A stretch of 64,000 nt of DNA from NCBI GenBank assembly GCA_944412495.1, contig CALYBL010000017.1:1-64000 (forward strand), in the 5' to 3' direction. Under the pieces are notes generated by a model. The model was not told the origin of the DNA, made no database searches, and saw nothing but the letters and a program-made list of their open reading frames with translations. This document shows, one piece after another, positions 10,500 to 19,041 of this stretch (within the stretch, counting starts at the first letter, position 1; each line of letters starts with the position of its first letter). The position numbers and the translations under genes were made by a program. The DNA comes from an uncultured Clostridia bacterium. Its GTDB lineage: Bacteria; Bacillota; Clostridia; Oscillospirales; Acutalibacteraceae.

Positions 10500-11329
10500 C
10501 GGAATTTTTGTCGCATATCGGGCTGGGCTTTTTATCAAACGGATTTATGCTTAACGCGCTTTTGGCCGTACTTATGAGCTCGGTGCTGTTCGGCGCTATC
10601 GGCACAATGGCGGTGGACAACAGAATGGCGTTTTTCTCAGATGCTCTTGGCCATTCGGCTACCACCGGCATAGCTCTCGGAATAATGTTCGGTGTCGAAA
10701 ACGAGCTTATAAGCCTAATTGCCTTTGGTGTGGTGATGGCGCTTATAATAAACAAGGTGCGTACCTCCGGCACAGCCTCTACAGACACGGTAATAAGCGT
10801 ATTCGCCTCGGCCTCCATCGCGGTTGGACTCATGCTGCTGTCAAAAAATCAGAGCGCAGCGCAGTATTCCGCCTATCTGGTCGGAGATATACTGTCGGTG
10901 ACAAAGTCCGAGCTTATATTCCTGTTTGTTTCGACGATAGTGATACTTGTGCTGTGGGGCGTTATATATAACCGCCTGCTGCTGGTGAGCATAAACCGCA
11001 CCTTTGCCTCGTCGAGGGGGATAAGGACGGCCGTTTATGAGAATTTGTTCTGCGCCGTCATAGCCGTGGTCGTCATGCTCTCCATAAGATGGGTGGGCAT
11101 ACTGCTGATAAATTCGCTGCTCATACTGCCCGCGGCGGCGGCGAGGAATGTGTCGCGCAGCGTGCGGCAGTATCACGTGCTTTCGGTAATAATAGCGCTC
11201 GTGTCGTCGGTGGCAGGACTTATAATGTCGTGGTACATGGGAGTATCGTCGTCGGCGTCGATAGTCGTAGCACTGACCGTTATGTTCGTTCTTACCTTCA
11301 TATTCCGCAAGAGGAGCGGCCGTGACTGA
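10496..11329 (+). CDS. znuB: metal ABC transporter permease (ZnuB-like)
   Basis: 277 residues with about eight hydrophobic segments of the ABC-3 family, which forms the membrane channel of zinc/manganese importers. Landmarks are the early FFSDALGHSATTGIALG loop and the late VRWVGILLINSLLILPAAAAR-like region (residues about 198-218), where the conserved LLILPAAAAR contacts the ATPase. The TTG start at 10496 overlaps the stop of the upstream ATPase gene, so the two are translationally coupled. The partner binding protein must be encoded elsewhere. Confidence 0.87.
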   Translation: MTEFLSHIGLGFLSNGFMLNALLAVLMSSVLFGAIGTMAVDNRMAFFSDALGHSATTGIALGIMFGVENELISLIAFGVVMALIINKVRTSGTASTDTVISVFASASIAVGLMLLSKNQSAAQYSAYLVGDILSVTKSELIFLFVSTIVILVLWGVIYNRLLLVSINRTFASSRGIRTAVYENLFCAVIAVVVMLSIRWVGILLINSLLILPAAAARNVSRSVRQYHVLSVIIALVSSVAGLIMSWYMGVSSSASIVVALTVMFVLTFIFRKRSGRD

Positions 11330-11473
11330 GCGCGGGGCATACGGGCATTAGCGGCACCGTCGGGCTGTATAACGGCCGTGCGGGCTGAGGCAGTATATTA
11401 AGGCATGCAGTCTGATGCAATTTGCCACGTCGGGGCCGGCCGCTAAGGCTATATTACGCATAAGGAGAATGGG

Positions 11474-11986
11474 ATGAAAAAGTATCTTGAAACGGGGCAG
11501 ATAGTCAACGTCCACGGCATTGCTGGAGAGTTTAAGGTGAAGCCGTGGAGCAACGGCCCTGAATATCTGACGCAGTTTAAAAGCTTTTATCTTTTGCCCG
11601 ACGGGGGAGAGCGCATCGACTGCAGGAGGGTGCGCGTGCACAAGGGCATGGTGCTGATAAAAGCGGCCGGAATCGATACGCCGGAGGCGGCGCAGAGGCT
11701 GCGCGGCAGAGTGCTTTATATCGACAGGGACGATGCCCGTCTTGACGACGGCGAATATTTCATACAGGACCTTTTGGGGCTTTTGGTATATGACGCCGAC
11801 AGCGGAGACTGCCTTGGCAGGCTTGTTGACATATCGCAGACGGGTGCCAACGACGTATGGCACATTGAGCGCGGCGGGAAGACGTATCTTGTGCCGGCGA
11901 TAGACGACGTGGTATTGAATATTGATTTGGGCGAAAACAGGGCTGTTATACGGCCGCTGAAAGGGATTTTTGATGATGAGGATTGA
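11474..11986 (+). CDS. rimM: ribosome maturation factor RimM
   Basis: Assists maturation of the 30S head and binds ribosomal protein S19. The 170 residues have the N-terminal beta barrel with GQIVNVHGIAGEFKVKPW and the C-terminal PRC barrel with YFIQDLLGLLVYD and ANDVWHIERGGKTYLVPAID. The ATG at 11474 follows TAAGGAGAA. It overlaps trmD by 17 bp. In many Firmicutes rpsP and a KH-domain gene precede it and rplS follows trmD; none of these is here. Confidence 0.95.
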   Translation: MKKYLETGQIVNVHGIAGEFKVKPWSNGPEYLTQFKSFYLLPDGGERIDCRRVRVHKGMVLIKAAGIDTPEAAQRLRGRVLYIDRDDARLDDGEYFIQDLLGLLVYDADSGDCLGRLVDISQTGANDVWHIERGGKTYLVPAIDDVVLNIDLGENRAVIRPLKGIFDDED

Positions 11987-12707
11987 CATTCTCACACTGT
12001 TCCCCGAAATGTGCGAGGCGGTGCTCGGCGAGAGCATAATAGGCCGTGCGAGGAAAAAGGGAGCAATAGAGATAAAATATACGAACTTCAGGGATTATAC
12101 CGACAGCAAGCACGGCACGGTGGATGACTACCCGTATGGTGGCGGCGCGGGCATGCTTCTGCGGGCGCAGCCGATATACGACGCGTTTATGGCAATATGC
12201 GCTGAGACGCAGACAAAGCCGTATCTCATATACATGTCACCGCAGGGGAAAACGCTTACGCAACAGCGCGCACATGAGCTGTCGAAGCTTGATAATATTG
12301 CAATTCTGTGCGGGCATTACGAGGGCGTGGACGAGCGCCTTATCGAAGAGATCGTCGACGAGGAGATATCCATAGGCGACTTTGTGCTGACAGGCGGTGA
12401 GTTGCCGGCAATGGTTCTTGCCGACTGCATAGCGCGGCATGTCGACGGGGTGCTGTCGGCTGAGGAATGCTATAAGGACGACAGCCATTTTGACGGGCTT
12501 ATAGAGTATCCGCAGTATACGCGTCCGGCAAGCTGGCGCGGCAGGGAGGTGCCGGAGGTGCTGCTGTCCGGGCACCATGCTAATATTGAAAAATGGCGGA
12601 GAGAGCAGTCGCTGAAGCGTACGCTGTGTAAGCGCCCGGATATTTTAAGGCGCGAAAGTCTTTCTAAGCAGGATTTGGAGTATATAGAAAAGCTCGAAGC
12701 GGAGTAG
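11970..12707 (+). CDS. trmD: tRNA (guanine-N1)-methyltransferase TrmD
   Basis: Methylates G37 of tRNAs that read codons with G36, preventing +1 frameshifts. The 245 residues are the family length. The trefoil-knot SAM site is represented by YGGGAGML, LCGHYEGVDERL and SIGDFVLTGGELPAMVLADC, and the C-terminal domain ends normally. The start is ATG at 11970 or the adjacent ATG at 11973; either lies inside the end of rimM, giving a coupled pair. Confidence 0.96.
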   Translation: MMMRIDILTLFPEMCEAVLGESIIGRARKKGAIEIKYTNFRDYTDSKHGTVDDYPYGGGAGMLLRAQPIYDAFMAICAETQTKPYLIYMSPQGKTLTQQRAHELSKLDNIAILCGHYEGVDERLIEEIVDEEISIGDFVLTGGELPAMVLADCIARHVDGVLSAEECYKDDSHFDGLIEYPQYTRPASWRGREVPEVLLSGHHANIEKWRREQSLKRTLCKRPDILRRESLSKQDLEYIEKLEAE

Positions 12708-13043
12708 GACAGCGTATGTAAATTATACAAAGTTGTGGACATTTAAAAGTGAATATTTGATATTAATATAGAATTTAATGTCATGTTTGTATAAACGGCG
12801 GATAATTATTTGACGTAAAATAAAAATGTGGTATAATATATAAAAATCAAACTGTGTTTGCTGCCGCACTTAAGAGGCTGTTCCTTTTAAGCAAAGGCGC
12901 TGGCATGGCTGGTTTGTGAGAGGTAAAATTAATAGTGTGAATGTCTGCGTGTATTCAGACGGAATTTGCAGACAGGCGGCTTGTGCCTCAAGGGTTATGA
13001 AAAGGGATTGGAGAAATTAATTTTTGACTGGGAGTGTCATTAA
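12708..13043 (+). promoter_or_regulatory. ptsH promoter and long leader
   Basis: 336 bp between trmD and ptsH. TTGACG at 12810-12815, 16 bp, then TATAAT at 12832-12837 form a good sigma-A promoter. This leaves an untranslated leader of about 200 nt. The leader has no recognisable riboswitch, T-box or open frame. The ptsH ribosome site is the GGGAG before 13044. Confidence 0.6.
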
Positions 13044-13307
13044 ATGTGCGTTAAAGACGTAGTTGTTCAGAATCAGGTTGGCCTGCACGCCAGACCGGCT
13101 ACCTTTTTTATTCAGAAGGCGAATGAATTCAAGTCATCGATATGGGTCGAAAAGGAGGAGCGCCGCGTAAACGCAAAGAGCCTGCTCGGCGTGCTTTCGC
13201 TGGGCATAATAGGCGGTACGACCATAAGGATAATCGCTGACGGAGTAGACGAGGAGCAGGCTGTAAAGGGCCTTGTCGACCTTGTGAATTCCGGATTTGC
13301 CGAGTAA
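13044..13307 (+). CDS. ptsH: phosphocarrier protein HPr
   Basis: Carries phosphate from PEP-dependent enzyme I to sugar-specific PTS enzymes, and in Firmicutes also serves as corepressor when phosphorylated on Ser46. The 87 residues include the catalytic His in GLHARPATFF and the regulatory Ser in NAKSLLGVLSLGI, so it is HPr rather than Crh. The ATG at 13044 is preceded by GGGAG. It is monocistronic, with its own promoter and a terminator; enzyme I is not adjacent. The C-terminus FAE is slightly short but complete. Confidence 0.94.
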   Translation: MCVKDVVVQNQVGLHARPATFFIQKANEFKSSIWVEKEERRVNAKSLLGVLSLGIIGGTTIRIIADGVDEEQAVKGLVDLVNSGFAE

Positions 13308-13322
13308 TTTTTTGCACTTTGC

Positions 13323-13350
13323 AGCGCACCGTCTTTGGTGCGCTTTTTTG
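13323..13350 (+). terminator. intrinsic terminator of ptsH
   Basis: AGCGCACC at 13323-13330 pairs with GGTGCGCT at 13337-13344, followed by TTTTTTGC. It sits 16 bp after the ptsH stop. Confidence 0.9.
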
Positions 13351-13488
13351 CTTTATATGTGTTTTATTGCTTGCCGCATGACTTTTACTGCCTTGGATTT
13401 CCATATTATGCCGTTCCGGCGCATGTCGGCATAATCAGTGATAATAATATATACAACATATACCAAGCTTTTAAACGAGGGTTTGCCT

Positions 13489-15351
13489 ATGAACGAAAAA
13501 ATAAAAGCGCTGCGCAAAAAGGCCATGTCGCTGCCGCTGGAGCCGGGAGTTTACCTCATGAAGAACAGGGCCGGCAAAATAATATACGTCGGCAAGGCCA
13601 AGGCGCTTAAAAACAGGGTCAGCCAATATTTCGGCTCTGATAAAAACCACGAGGAAAAGGTCAAGAAGATGGTTGAAAACGTCGATGACTTTGACTATAT
13701 CCTCTGCGACAGCGAGCATGAGGCGCTGGTACTCGAATGCTCGCTTATCAAGCAGTATAATCCAAAATACAACATACTGCTCAAATATGAGAGCGGTTAT
13801 AATTATATCCGGATATCGCCGCCGCCCTACGGCAAGATAACGGCCGTAAGGCGTGTTGAGGACGACGGCGCGCAGTATTTCGGGCCGTATATGTCGAGCT
13901 TTATTGTAAAAAACATTGTTGAGGAGGCAAACAGCATTTTCCGCCTGAGCACCTGCGGCAAGGTCTTTCCGAGGGATATAGGAAAGGAGCGCCCCTGCCT
14001 CAATTACCACATAAAGCTGTGCTCAGCGCCATGCGCGCGCAGGATAAGCCAGGAGGAGTATGATGAATCGGTGCGGCGCGCGGCAGAGTATATAAAGGGC
14101 GGTGCTGCGTCGAGTATAGAGGCGCTTGAGTCGCAGATGCGCAAAGCCGCCGATGCTCTTGATTTTGAAAGAGCCGCTAAAATAAGGGATAATATTTACT
14201 CCATACGCAAGGTGACAGCAAAGCAGAAGGTCATAATGTCGCCGATATCGGAGCAGGATATAATAGCGCTGGCAAACGGGGTAAAGGAGTCCTGCTTTGA
14301 GGTTTTTCGCTTTAAGAACGGCAGGCTGGCCGACGATGAGCACTTTATGCTGGACAGGGTGGAAAATCCGAAGCAGGCGCGCGCCGAGTTCATAGCGCGG
14401 TATTATACCGTACGTGATGACGTGCCCTCGCGTGTGGTGCTCGACGGCGAGTGCGACGATGAGGAGCTGCTGTGCCGGTGGCTGTCGGGCAAGCGCGGCA
14501 AAAAGTCGGAGATATCGGTACCGAAAAAAGGACGGCAGCTTGAGCTTGTGGAGATGTGCCAGAAGAACGCGGCGGAGCATTTGGCGCATAAGACCGGCCG
14601 GCCGGCACGCGAGACGGCGGCGCTGAATGAGCTTGCAGGACTGCTTGGCTTGTCCGGGCCGCCGATGTATATAGAGTCGTACGACATATCGAACACTGCC
14701 GGCAGCGAGAACGTCGCAGGCATGGTGGTGTTCGAGTCCGGCCGCCCGCTCAAGTCGGCCTACCGCCGGTTTAAGATAAAGGGCTTTGGGGGGCAGGACG
14801 ACTACGCATCAATGCACGAGGTCATCTCCCGCAGGCTGGAGGAATATGAGAAGCACAAGGACGAGGGCGTGGGCTTCGGCCGCCTGCCGGACCTGATACT
14901 GCTGGACGGCGGCAAGGGACAGGTGTCGGCCGTTATGCCGGCGATAGAAAGGTCCGGCCTTGACATTCCGGTGTTCGGCATGGTAAAGGACTCAAAGCAC
15001 AAAACCAACGCCATAACCACCACCGGCAGTGAGATAGCCATCAAATCCACACGCGCGGCGTATACCCTTGTCTCCAAAATACAGGAGGAGGTACACCGCT
15101 TTGCAATAAGCTACCACCGGCAGCGCCGCTCAAAGGCGGCCGTGTCGTCGGTTTTGCTGGAGATTGAGGGCGTCGGGAAAAGCCGTGCGGCGGCGCTGCT
15201 TAAGCATTTTAAATCGATGAAGGCGATAAAAGCGGCCTCGGTTGAGGAGCTTTGCGCCGTTAAGGGTATAAGCCGGCCGGCAGCGGAAAAAATATTTGAG
15301 TATTTTAACGGCGGCAAGCAGCATGGAGATGATACGCAGGACCGCACTTGA
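13489..15351 (+). CDS. uvrC: excinuclease ABC subunit UvrC
   Basis: Nuclease of nucleotide excision repair that makes both incisions after UvrAB damage recognition. The 620 residues show a GIY-YIG domain (about 12-95; GVYLMKNRAGKIIYVGKAKA), a UVR motif that binds UvrB (about 205-240), the RNase H-like C-terminal nuclease (about 370-530; ESYDISNTAGSENVAGMVVF, LILLDGGKGQ) and helix-hairpin-helix repeats at the end (IEGVGKSRAAALL, VKGISRPAAEKI). I take the ATG at 13489, preceded by ACGAGGG, rather than the in-frame GTG at 13438, which lacks a ribosome site and would add an unconserved tail. Confidence 0.96.
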   Translation: MNEKIKALRKKAMSLPLEPGVYLMKNRAGKIIYVGKAKALKNRVSQYFGSDKNHEEKVKKMVENVDDFDYILCDSEHEALVLECSLIKQYNPKYNILLKYESGYNYIRISPPPYGKITAVRRVEDDGAQYFGPYMSSFIVKNIVEEANSIFRLSTCGKVFPRDIGKERPCLNYHIKLCSAPCARRISQEEYDESVRRAAEYIKGGAASSIEALESQMRKAADALDFERAAKIRDNIYSIRKVTAKQKVIMSPISEQDIIALANGVKESCFEVFRFKNGRLADDEHFMLDRVENPKQARAEFIARYYTVRDDVPSRVVLDGECDDEELLCRWLSGKRGKKSEISVPKKGRQLELVEMCQKNAAEHLAHKTGRPARETAALNELAGLLGLSGPPMYIESYDISNTAGSENVAGMVVFESGRPLKSAYRRFKIKGFGGQDDYASMHEVISRRLEEYEKHKDEGVGFGRLPDLILLDGGKGQVSAVMPAIERSGLDIPVFGMVKDSKHKTNAITTTGSEIAIKSTRAAYTLVSKIQEEVHRFAISYHRQRRSKAAVSSVLLEIEGVGKSRAAALLKHFKSMKAIKAASVEELCAVKGISRPAAEKIFEYFNGGKQHGDDTQDRT

Positions 15352-15874
15352 CGCTGTGTAATGGTATTCGGCGCGCAGACACGGGCGTGCAATGGCGGGG
15401 AGCGGATATTTTCCTTTCGCCGCCGCCCAAACGGCTGAAGTATAAACAATAAACAGAGTGCGGGGCGCTGCAAAACGGGCTGTGACCGGGCTTTGGCATA
15501 TGTCGGCTGTGTGTTTTGCCATTTGCAGCATATCCCAGAGCGGCGGTTTTATGCAATGTGAGCTGTCAGGCAAAATTGTTATAATGACTTGATGAGCGGA
15601 GACGATAAGGTATATGCCGCACATTGCTGCATATTTACGCTATGATGAGATACCGCCGCATTTTTATGGATTTATATACCGCACAAAAGAATATGCTATA
15701 ATTATACGGTATAGCGGATACGCCTGAGCGGCAGTGCATGTCGGCGATATGTTTTTGAGCAATACGGTTTCTGCATATATCCGAGACCTTGGCGGATTTT
15801 GTCGAGAGTGCCGTCGCAGAGTGGATATATGTGCCGCATATGTGCCAAACAGCTCGAAAAATCACAAACAGGTG
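15352..15874. other. uvrC-rsmD spacer
   Basis: About 520 bp without a credible gene. It contains an extended -10-like TGCTATAATTAT at 15694-15705, identical over 12 bases to that of the znuCB promoter at 9694, but without a clear -35. The sequence around it, CTATAATTATACGGTATAG, is partly palindromic. An untranslated RNA is possible but not shown. Confidence 0.45.
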
Positions 15875-15904
15875 TTGACAAAACCCCTGCTTTGATGTGA
15901 TAAT
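15875..15904 (+). promoter_or_regulatory. promoter of rsmD-coaD
   Basis: TTGACA at 15875-15880, an 18-bp spacer, then GATAAT at 15899-15904, preceded by TG (extended -10). It lies 37 bp before the TTG start of rsmD and excludes any start codon further upstream. Confidence 0.75.
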
Positions 15905-15941
15905 ATCTATAACTAAATTTTACTTTACGGCGGGGATATTT

Positions 15942-16484
15942 TTGCGTATAATAACCGGCATTGCGAAAAACAAGCCATTGAAGTCGCTTGAGGGGGACAG
16001 CGTAAGGCCAACCACCTCACGGGTTAAGGAGGCTGTTTTCAGCGCAATACAGTTTGATATATTGGGGCGCAGCGTGCTGGACCTGTTCGCCGGCACCGGC
16101 CAGATGGGCCTTGAAGCCATGAGCCGCGGTGCAGGGTCCTGCGTGTTTGTCGATGAAAGCCGCATGGCGGCTGACGTTATAAGGCGCAATATAAAATCGA
16201 CGGGGCTTACAGGCAACACGAGGGTTGTAGTCGGTACGGCGGAGGATTATATAAGACGCTGCGGACAGAAATTTGATTTAGTGTTTATTGACCCGCCGTA
16301 TAATATGAATATCATAAACGATGTGCTCGGACTTCTTGAAAGGTCGCTTGGCGACGATGCCATTGTTGTGTGTGAGCACCCCAGCGGCGTATGTCTTAGG
16401 GACAGCGTGGCTGGTATAGGACTTTACAAGGTATATAAATATGGTATAACCTCTATTAGCATATATAAAAAGGGTGGCGCGTAA
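15942..16484 (+). CDS. rsmD: 16S rRNA (guanine(966)-N2)-methyltransferase RsmD
   Basis: Methylates G966 of 16S rRNA during 30S assembly. About 180 residues of Rossmann-type SAM-dependent methyltransferase, beginning with the family start [14 protein letters not shown], then [15 protein letters not shown], the SAM loop [17 protein letters not shown] and the catalytic motif DPPYN. The start is TTG at 15942, with GGCGGGG upstream; a GTG at 15897 lies inside the promoter and is rejected. It precedes coaD directly, the usual pairing in Firmicutes. Confidence 0.93.
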   Translation: MRIITGIAKNKPLKSLEGDSVRPTTSRVKEAVFSAIQFDILGRSVLDLFAGTGQMGLEAMSRGAGSCVFVDESRMAADVIRRNIKSTGLTGNTRVVVGTAEDYIRRCGQKFDLVFIDPPYNMNIINDVLGLLERSLGDDAIVVCEHPSGVCLRDSVAGIGLYKVYKYGITSISIYKKGGA

Positions 16485-16485
16485 T

Positions 16486-16983
16486 TTGAGCATGGTGACG
16501 GCGATATGCCCCGGCAGCTTTGACCCGATAACGGTCGGACACGTTGATATAATAAAACGCGCGGCGGACATGTTTGACAGGGTGATAGTGCTGGTGGCGC
16601 ACAACAGGTCAAAAACCTCCACCTTTACCGTGGACGAGCGGGTGGAGTTCATAAAAAGAGTAACGAAAGATATACCCAATGTTGAGGTGGACTCGTTTGA
16701 CGGGCTGCTCGTCGATTATGTGAGGGACAAGGGGGCCAAGGCCATTGTAAAGGGCCTGCGTGCTGTGTCGGACTTTGAGTATGAATTTCAGATGGCCTTG
16801 GTGAATAAAAAACTGTATCCTCAGGCAGACACGGTTTTTTTGACCACTTCTGCAGAAAATATGTATTTAAGCTCAAGCGTGGTAAAGCAGGTCGGCTCCA
16901 TGGGCGGGGACATAAGTCCGTTCATACCTGACCAGGTGCTTAATGATATAAAAATTCGCTTAATGGAAAGGAAAGAATACTGA
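16486..16983 (+). CDS. coaD: phosphopantetheine adenylyltransferase CoaD
   Basis: Transfers AMP to 4'-phosphopantetheine, the penultimate step of coenzyme A synthesis. The sequence has the nucleotidyltransferase motif [16 protein letters not shown], the [19 protein letters not shown] segment typical of CoaD and the C-terminal [10 protein letters not shown] motif. The start is uncertain: TTG at 16486 is 8 bp from AGGGTGG, while ATG at 16492 gives the more typical N-terminus but is 14 bp away. It begins 1 bp after the rsmD stop and is coupled to it. Confidence 0.95.
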   Translation: MSMVTAICPGSFDPITVGHVDIIKRAADMFDRVIVLVAHNRSKTSTFTVDERVEFIKRVTKDIPNVEVDSFDGLLVDYVRDKGAKAIVKGLRAVSDFEYEFQMALVNKKLYPQADTVFLTTSAENMYLSSSVVKQVGSMGGDISPFIPDQVLNDIKIRLMERKEY

Positions 16984-17447
16984 TGAACGTTGAAGAATTA
17001 CTTGACCAGCTGGACGAGGTCATAGATAAGGGGCTGGGGCTCGGCAGCCGCCGGTGCATTGTTGACGCCGAGAAGATAAGGATACTGATAGACGACATAA
17101 GGCTCAATATGCCGCAGGAGATAAAGCAGGCACGTTCAATAGTATCCGACAGGGCCGACATTATCACCACGGCAAAGCGCGAGGCCGAGGGAATAATACA
17201 TCAGGCGGAGGAGAAGGCCAAAACATTAGTTGCGCAGGAGGAGATAACCCGCCAGGCGCAGGCAAGGGCTGCGGATATTATAGCCCAGTCACAGCAGAGG
17301 AGCCGTGAAATGCGCAAGGCGGCGCAGGAGTTTGTCGACGACATCATGCGCCGTGCCGATGAGGGGCTTACTACGAACCTTTCCGAGGTGCGGAAGGTGC
17401 GCGCATCTCTCAAGCAGCAGATTCCTCCTGCCGGACGAAACGATTAG
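16983..17447 (+). CDS. coiled-coil protein downstream of coaD, unknown function
   Basis: 154 residues, almost entirely helical and charged. A conserved-looking head (NVEELLDQLDEVIDKGLGL) is followed by residues 25-150 of Ala/Glu/Gln/Arg-rich heptad sequence resembling ATP synthase subunit b or DivIVA-like stalks. No membrane segment or signal peptide. The ATG overlaps the coaD stop by one base, so it is coupled to coaD. Homologues in this position occur in clostridial genomes, but I know no established function. A scaffold or division-related role would be a guess. Confidence 0.75.
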   Translation: MNVEELLDQLDEVIDKGLGLGSRRCIVDAEKIRILIDDIRLNMPQEIKQARSIVSDRADIITTAKREAEGIIHQAEEKAKTLVAQEEITRQAQARAADIIAQSQQRSREMRKAAQEFVDDIMRRADEGLTTNLSEVRKVRASLKQQIPPAGRND

Positions 17448-17904
17448 CACCTGACTTTATTATTAAGAGCTACATGCTTCTGCTGCTTTGCCTGCCGCGG
17501 CTTCATTTGATTTTCCTGTGTTAATGATACGGGAAAATCAAGACGAAGGTCTTTTAGGTTGGCGCCTTTAATGCTTTGACAGCTAACTGTATTATCTTTA
17601 AAGATTTTAGGACGGCGGACTTATAAGAGCGGCGGAGGAAGCAATATTGAGGCCGAGAGATGCTTAGCTAAGCTCTCGGTAAGTGACGGTGCGTCTCTAA
17701 GGCAGAGAGTATGGCTAATTGTGTGCTGGGAACAGACGTATATTAAAGCAAAAAACAGACCACCAGCTTACTGGTGGTTTTAGTTTGCATATAATTTGAT
17801 TCATTGGCGGCTTTCTTGACATTCGTAAAGTAAGCAATTTTGACGCAAGAGCATACGCATATTAAAGCAGCAGTAAACAAAGATAATTATACACGGAGAG
17901 ACAT
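17448..17904 (+). other. structured spacer, possible small RNA
   Basis: 457 bp without a gene but with several stems: GATTTTCC at 17509-17516 with GGAAAATC at 17532-17539; a CCGAG...CTCGG stem around 17652-17678 enclosing the palindrome GCTTAGCTAAGC; and a true terminator at 17759-17783. A stem-rich tract ending in an intrinsic terminator could be a small RNA or simply the trailer of the coaD operon. No matching promoter was identified with confidence. Confidence 0.4.
17759..17784 (+). terminator. intrinsic terminator
   Basis: ACCACCAG at 17759-17766 and CTGGTGGT at 17771-17778 with a CTTA loop, followed by TTTAGTTTGC. It ends transcription from the coaD side before the HAD gene. Confidence 0.85.
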
Positions 17905-18684
17905 ATGGGAATTTTATCTGAAACAAAAATGGTAATAACCGACCTTGACGGCACGCTTCTCAAGGCCGGCAACGAGATATCGGGCTTTACGGTGGAGGTG
18001 TTTGCACGCCTCAAGCAGCGCGGAGTAAAGATTGCAGTGGCGACGGGGCGGTCTTGGCATCATGCGAAAAAATATGCCGAGGCGATAGGAGCTGACGGCG
18101 CAGTCGTGCATAACGGCTGTGTCGTGCTTGACGGAGGTGAGGTGATATACCGCACGGGGCTGGACACCGGCACGATGGAAAGGGTGCTGTCGCAGTCGCT
18201 TAGGCTGATACCCGGAATCAACATAGCTATTGAGATTGAGGACGACATGTTTGCCAATTTCGACGTAACAAGATACTGGCCGGGCCGCGAGTACATATAT
18301 ACCGATTTTAAGGCCCCGCCGCAGCCTGCGGAAAAGATAGTGGTTGCTCTGCCGACGCCGGAGTCGCGTGAGGTGTTTGAGAAAATAATCCCCGACGGCT
18401 TTTATATAGAGGATGTGGAAAAGGGCGTCTGCATCGTACTGCGCGAGGGTGCGACAAAGGAAAATGCGATAAAGGTGCTGGCGTCAAGATACGGCATTGA
18501 CATGAAGAATATAGCGGCCTTCGGCGATTATATAAACGATATAGGCATGCTGCGCTCGAGCGGGATAGGGATAGCTATGGAGAACGCGGAGCCGGAGCTT
18601 AAGGCGGTGGCGGATTACGTATGCAAAAGCAACAATGACGACGGCGTTGCGGATTTTATAAATTCCGATTTAAAACTGCTGTAA
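17905..18684 (+). CDS. Cof-type HAD-superfamily phosphatase
   Basis: 259 residues of HAD subfamily IIB. Motif I is ITDLDGTLL near residue 12, with the nucleophile and acid aspartates. Motif II is ATGRSWH, and motifs III and IV are the Lys-containing KENAIKVL segment and FGDYINDIGML with the Mg2+-binding aspartates. Residues 85-185 form the alpha/beta cap that sets substrate choice. Such enzymes dephosphorylate sugar phosphates, flavin or pyridoxal phosphate; the substrate cannot be read from sequence. The ATG at 17905 follows ACGGAGAG. It is monocistronic, ending about 180 bp before a palindromic terminator. Confidence 0.92.
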   Translation: MGILSETKMVITDLDGTLLKAGNEISGFTVEVFARLKQRGVKIAVATGRSWHHAKKYAEAIGADGAVVHNGCVVLDGGEVIYRTGLDTGTMERVLSQSLRLIPGINIAIEIEDDMFANFDVTRYWPGREYIYTDFKAPPQPAEKIVVALPTPESREVFEKIIPDGFYIEDVEKGVCIVLREGATKENAIKVLASRYGIDMKNIAAFGDYINDIGMLRSSGIGIAMENAEPELKAVADYVCKSNNDDGVADFINSDLKLL

Positions 18685-18862
18685 GTCCTATATCGCCTTT
18701 ACTTACATGCTGTTATGTAAATCTGCTCATGCTAAATTTTGCAAGCCGGATTTTTTCGGATTCGGCTGTCCGTTTATCTGATTTTTGCAAAATAAGCGGT
18801 AAATAAAGGAGATTTGAGTTATAAGTTTATATTATGTAAAAATAAACATATAAATATGTCGT

Positions 18863-18903
18863 AAACGGCCGAACACAATATATTGTGTTCGGCCGTTTTT
18901 TGC
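18863..18903 (+). terminator. palindromic terminator before the dcw cluster
   Basis: A perfect 36-nt palindrome (arms 18863-18880 and 18881-18898, centre CAATATATTG), followed by TTTTGC, so the arm ends in a T tract. It isolates the dcw cluster from transcription of the HAD gene. Confidence 0.85.
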
Positions 18904-18948
18904 TGCACAATTTTTCAAAAAAAGATGAAATAATATTTATGTTAACTA

Positions 18949-18977
18949 TTGAATTTATTTTCCAAAGGCCTTATAAT
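18949..18977 (+). promoter_or_regulatory. promoter of the dcw cluster (Pmra)
   Basis: TTGAAT at 18949-18954, 17 bp, then a perfect TATAAT at 18972-18977. The predicted transcription start falls at the first of four MraZ boxes. An in-frame TTG that might be taken as an mraZ start is actually this -35 element. Confidence 0.85.
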
Positions 18978-18986
18978 AAACAAAAA

Positions 18987-19020
18987 GTGGAGCAAAGTGG
19001 AGATAAGTGGTTTAAAGTGG
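18987..19020 (+). promoter_or_regulatory. MraZ-binding boxes, four direct repeats of AAGTGG
   Basis: AAGTGG ends at 18990, 19000, 19010 and 19020: four copies with exact 10-bp phasing directly after the -10 element. MraZ is known to bind tandem TGGG/GTGG-type repeats upstream of its own gene and repress the cluster, so this is a strong autoregulatory operator. Confidence 0.9.
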
Positions 19021-19041
19021 TTTAAATTTTTAAAAGAGGGG

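Noticed and set aside
13438..13488. Upstream GTG start for uvrC
   Set aside because: No ribosome site; the ATG at 13489 has one and matches the family start.
15897..15941. Upstream GTG start for rsmD
   Set aside because: It lies inside the -10 region of the promoter, so it would not be transcribed.
18949..19041. Upstream TTG start for mraZ
   Set aside because: The TTG is part of the -35 element and the MraZ boxes would be coding.
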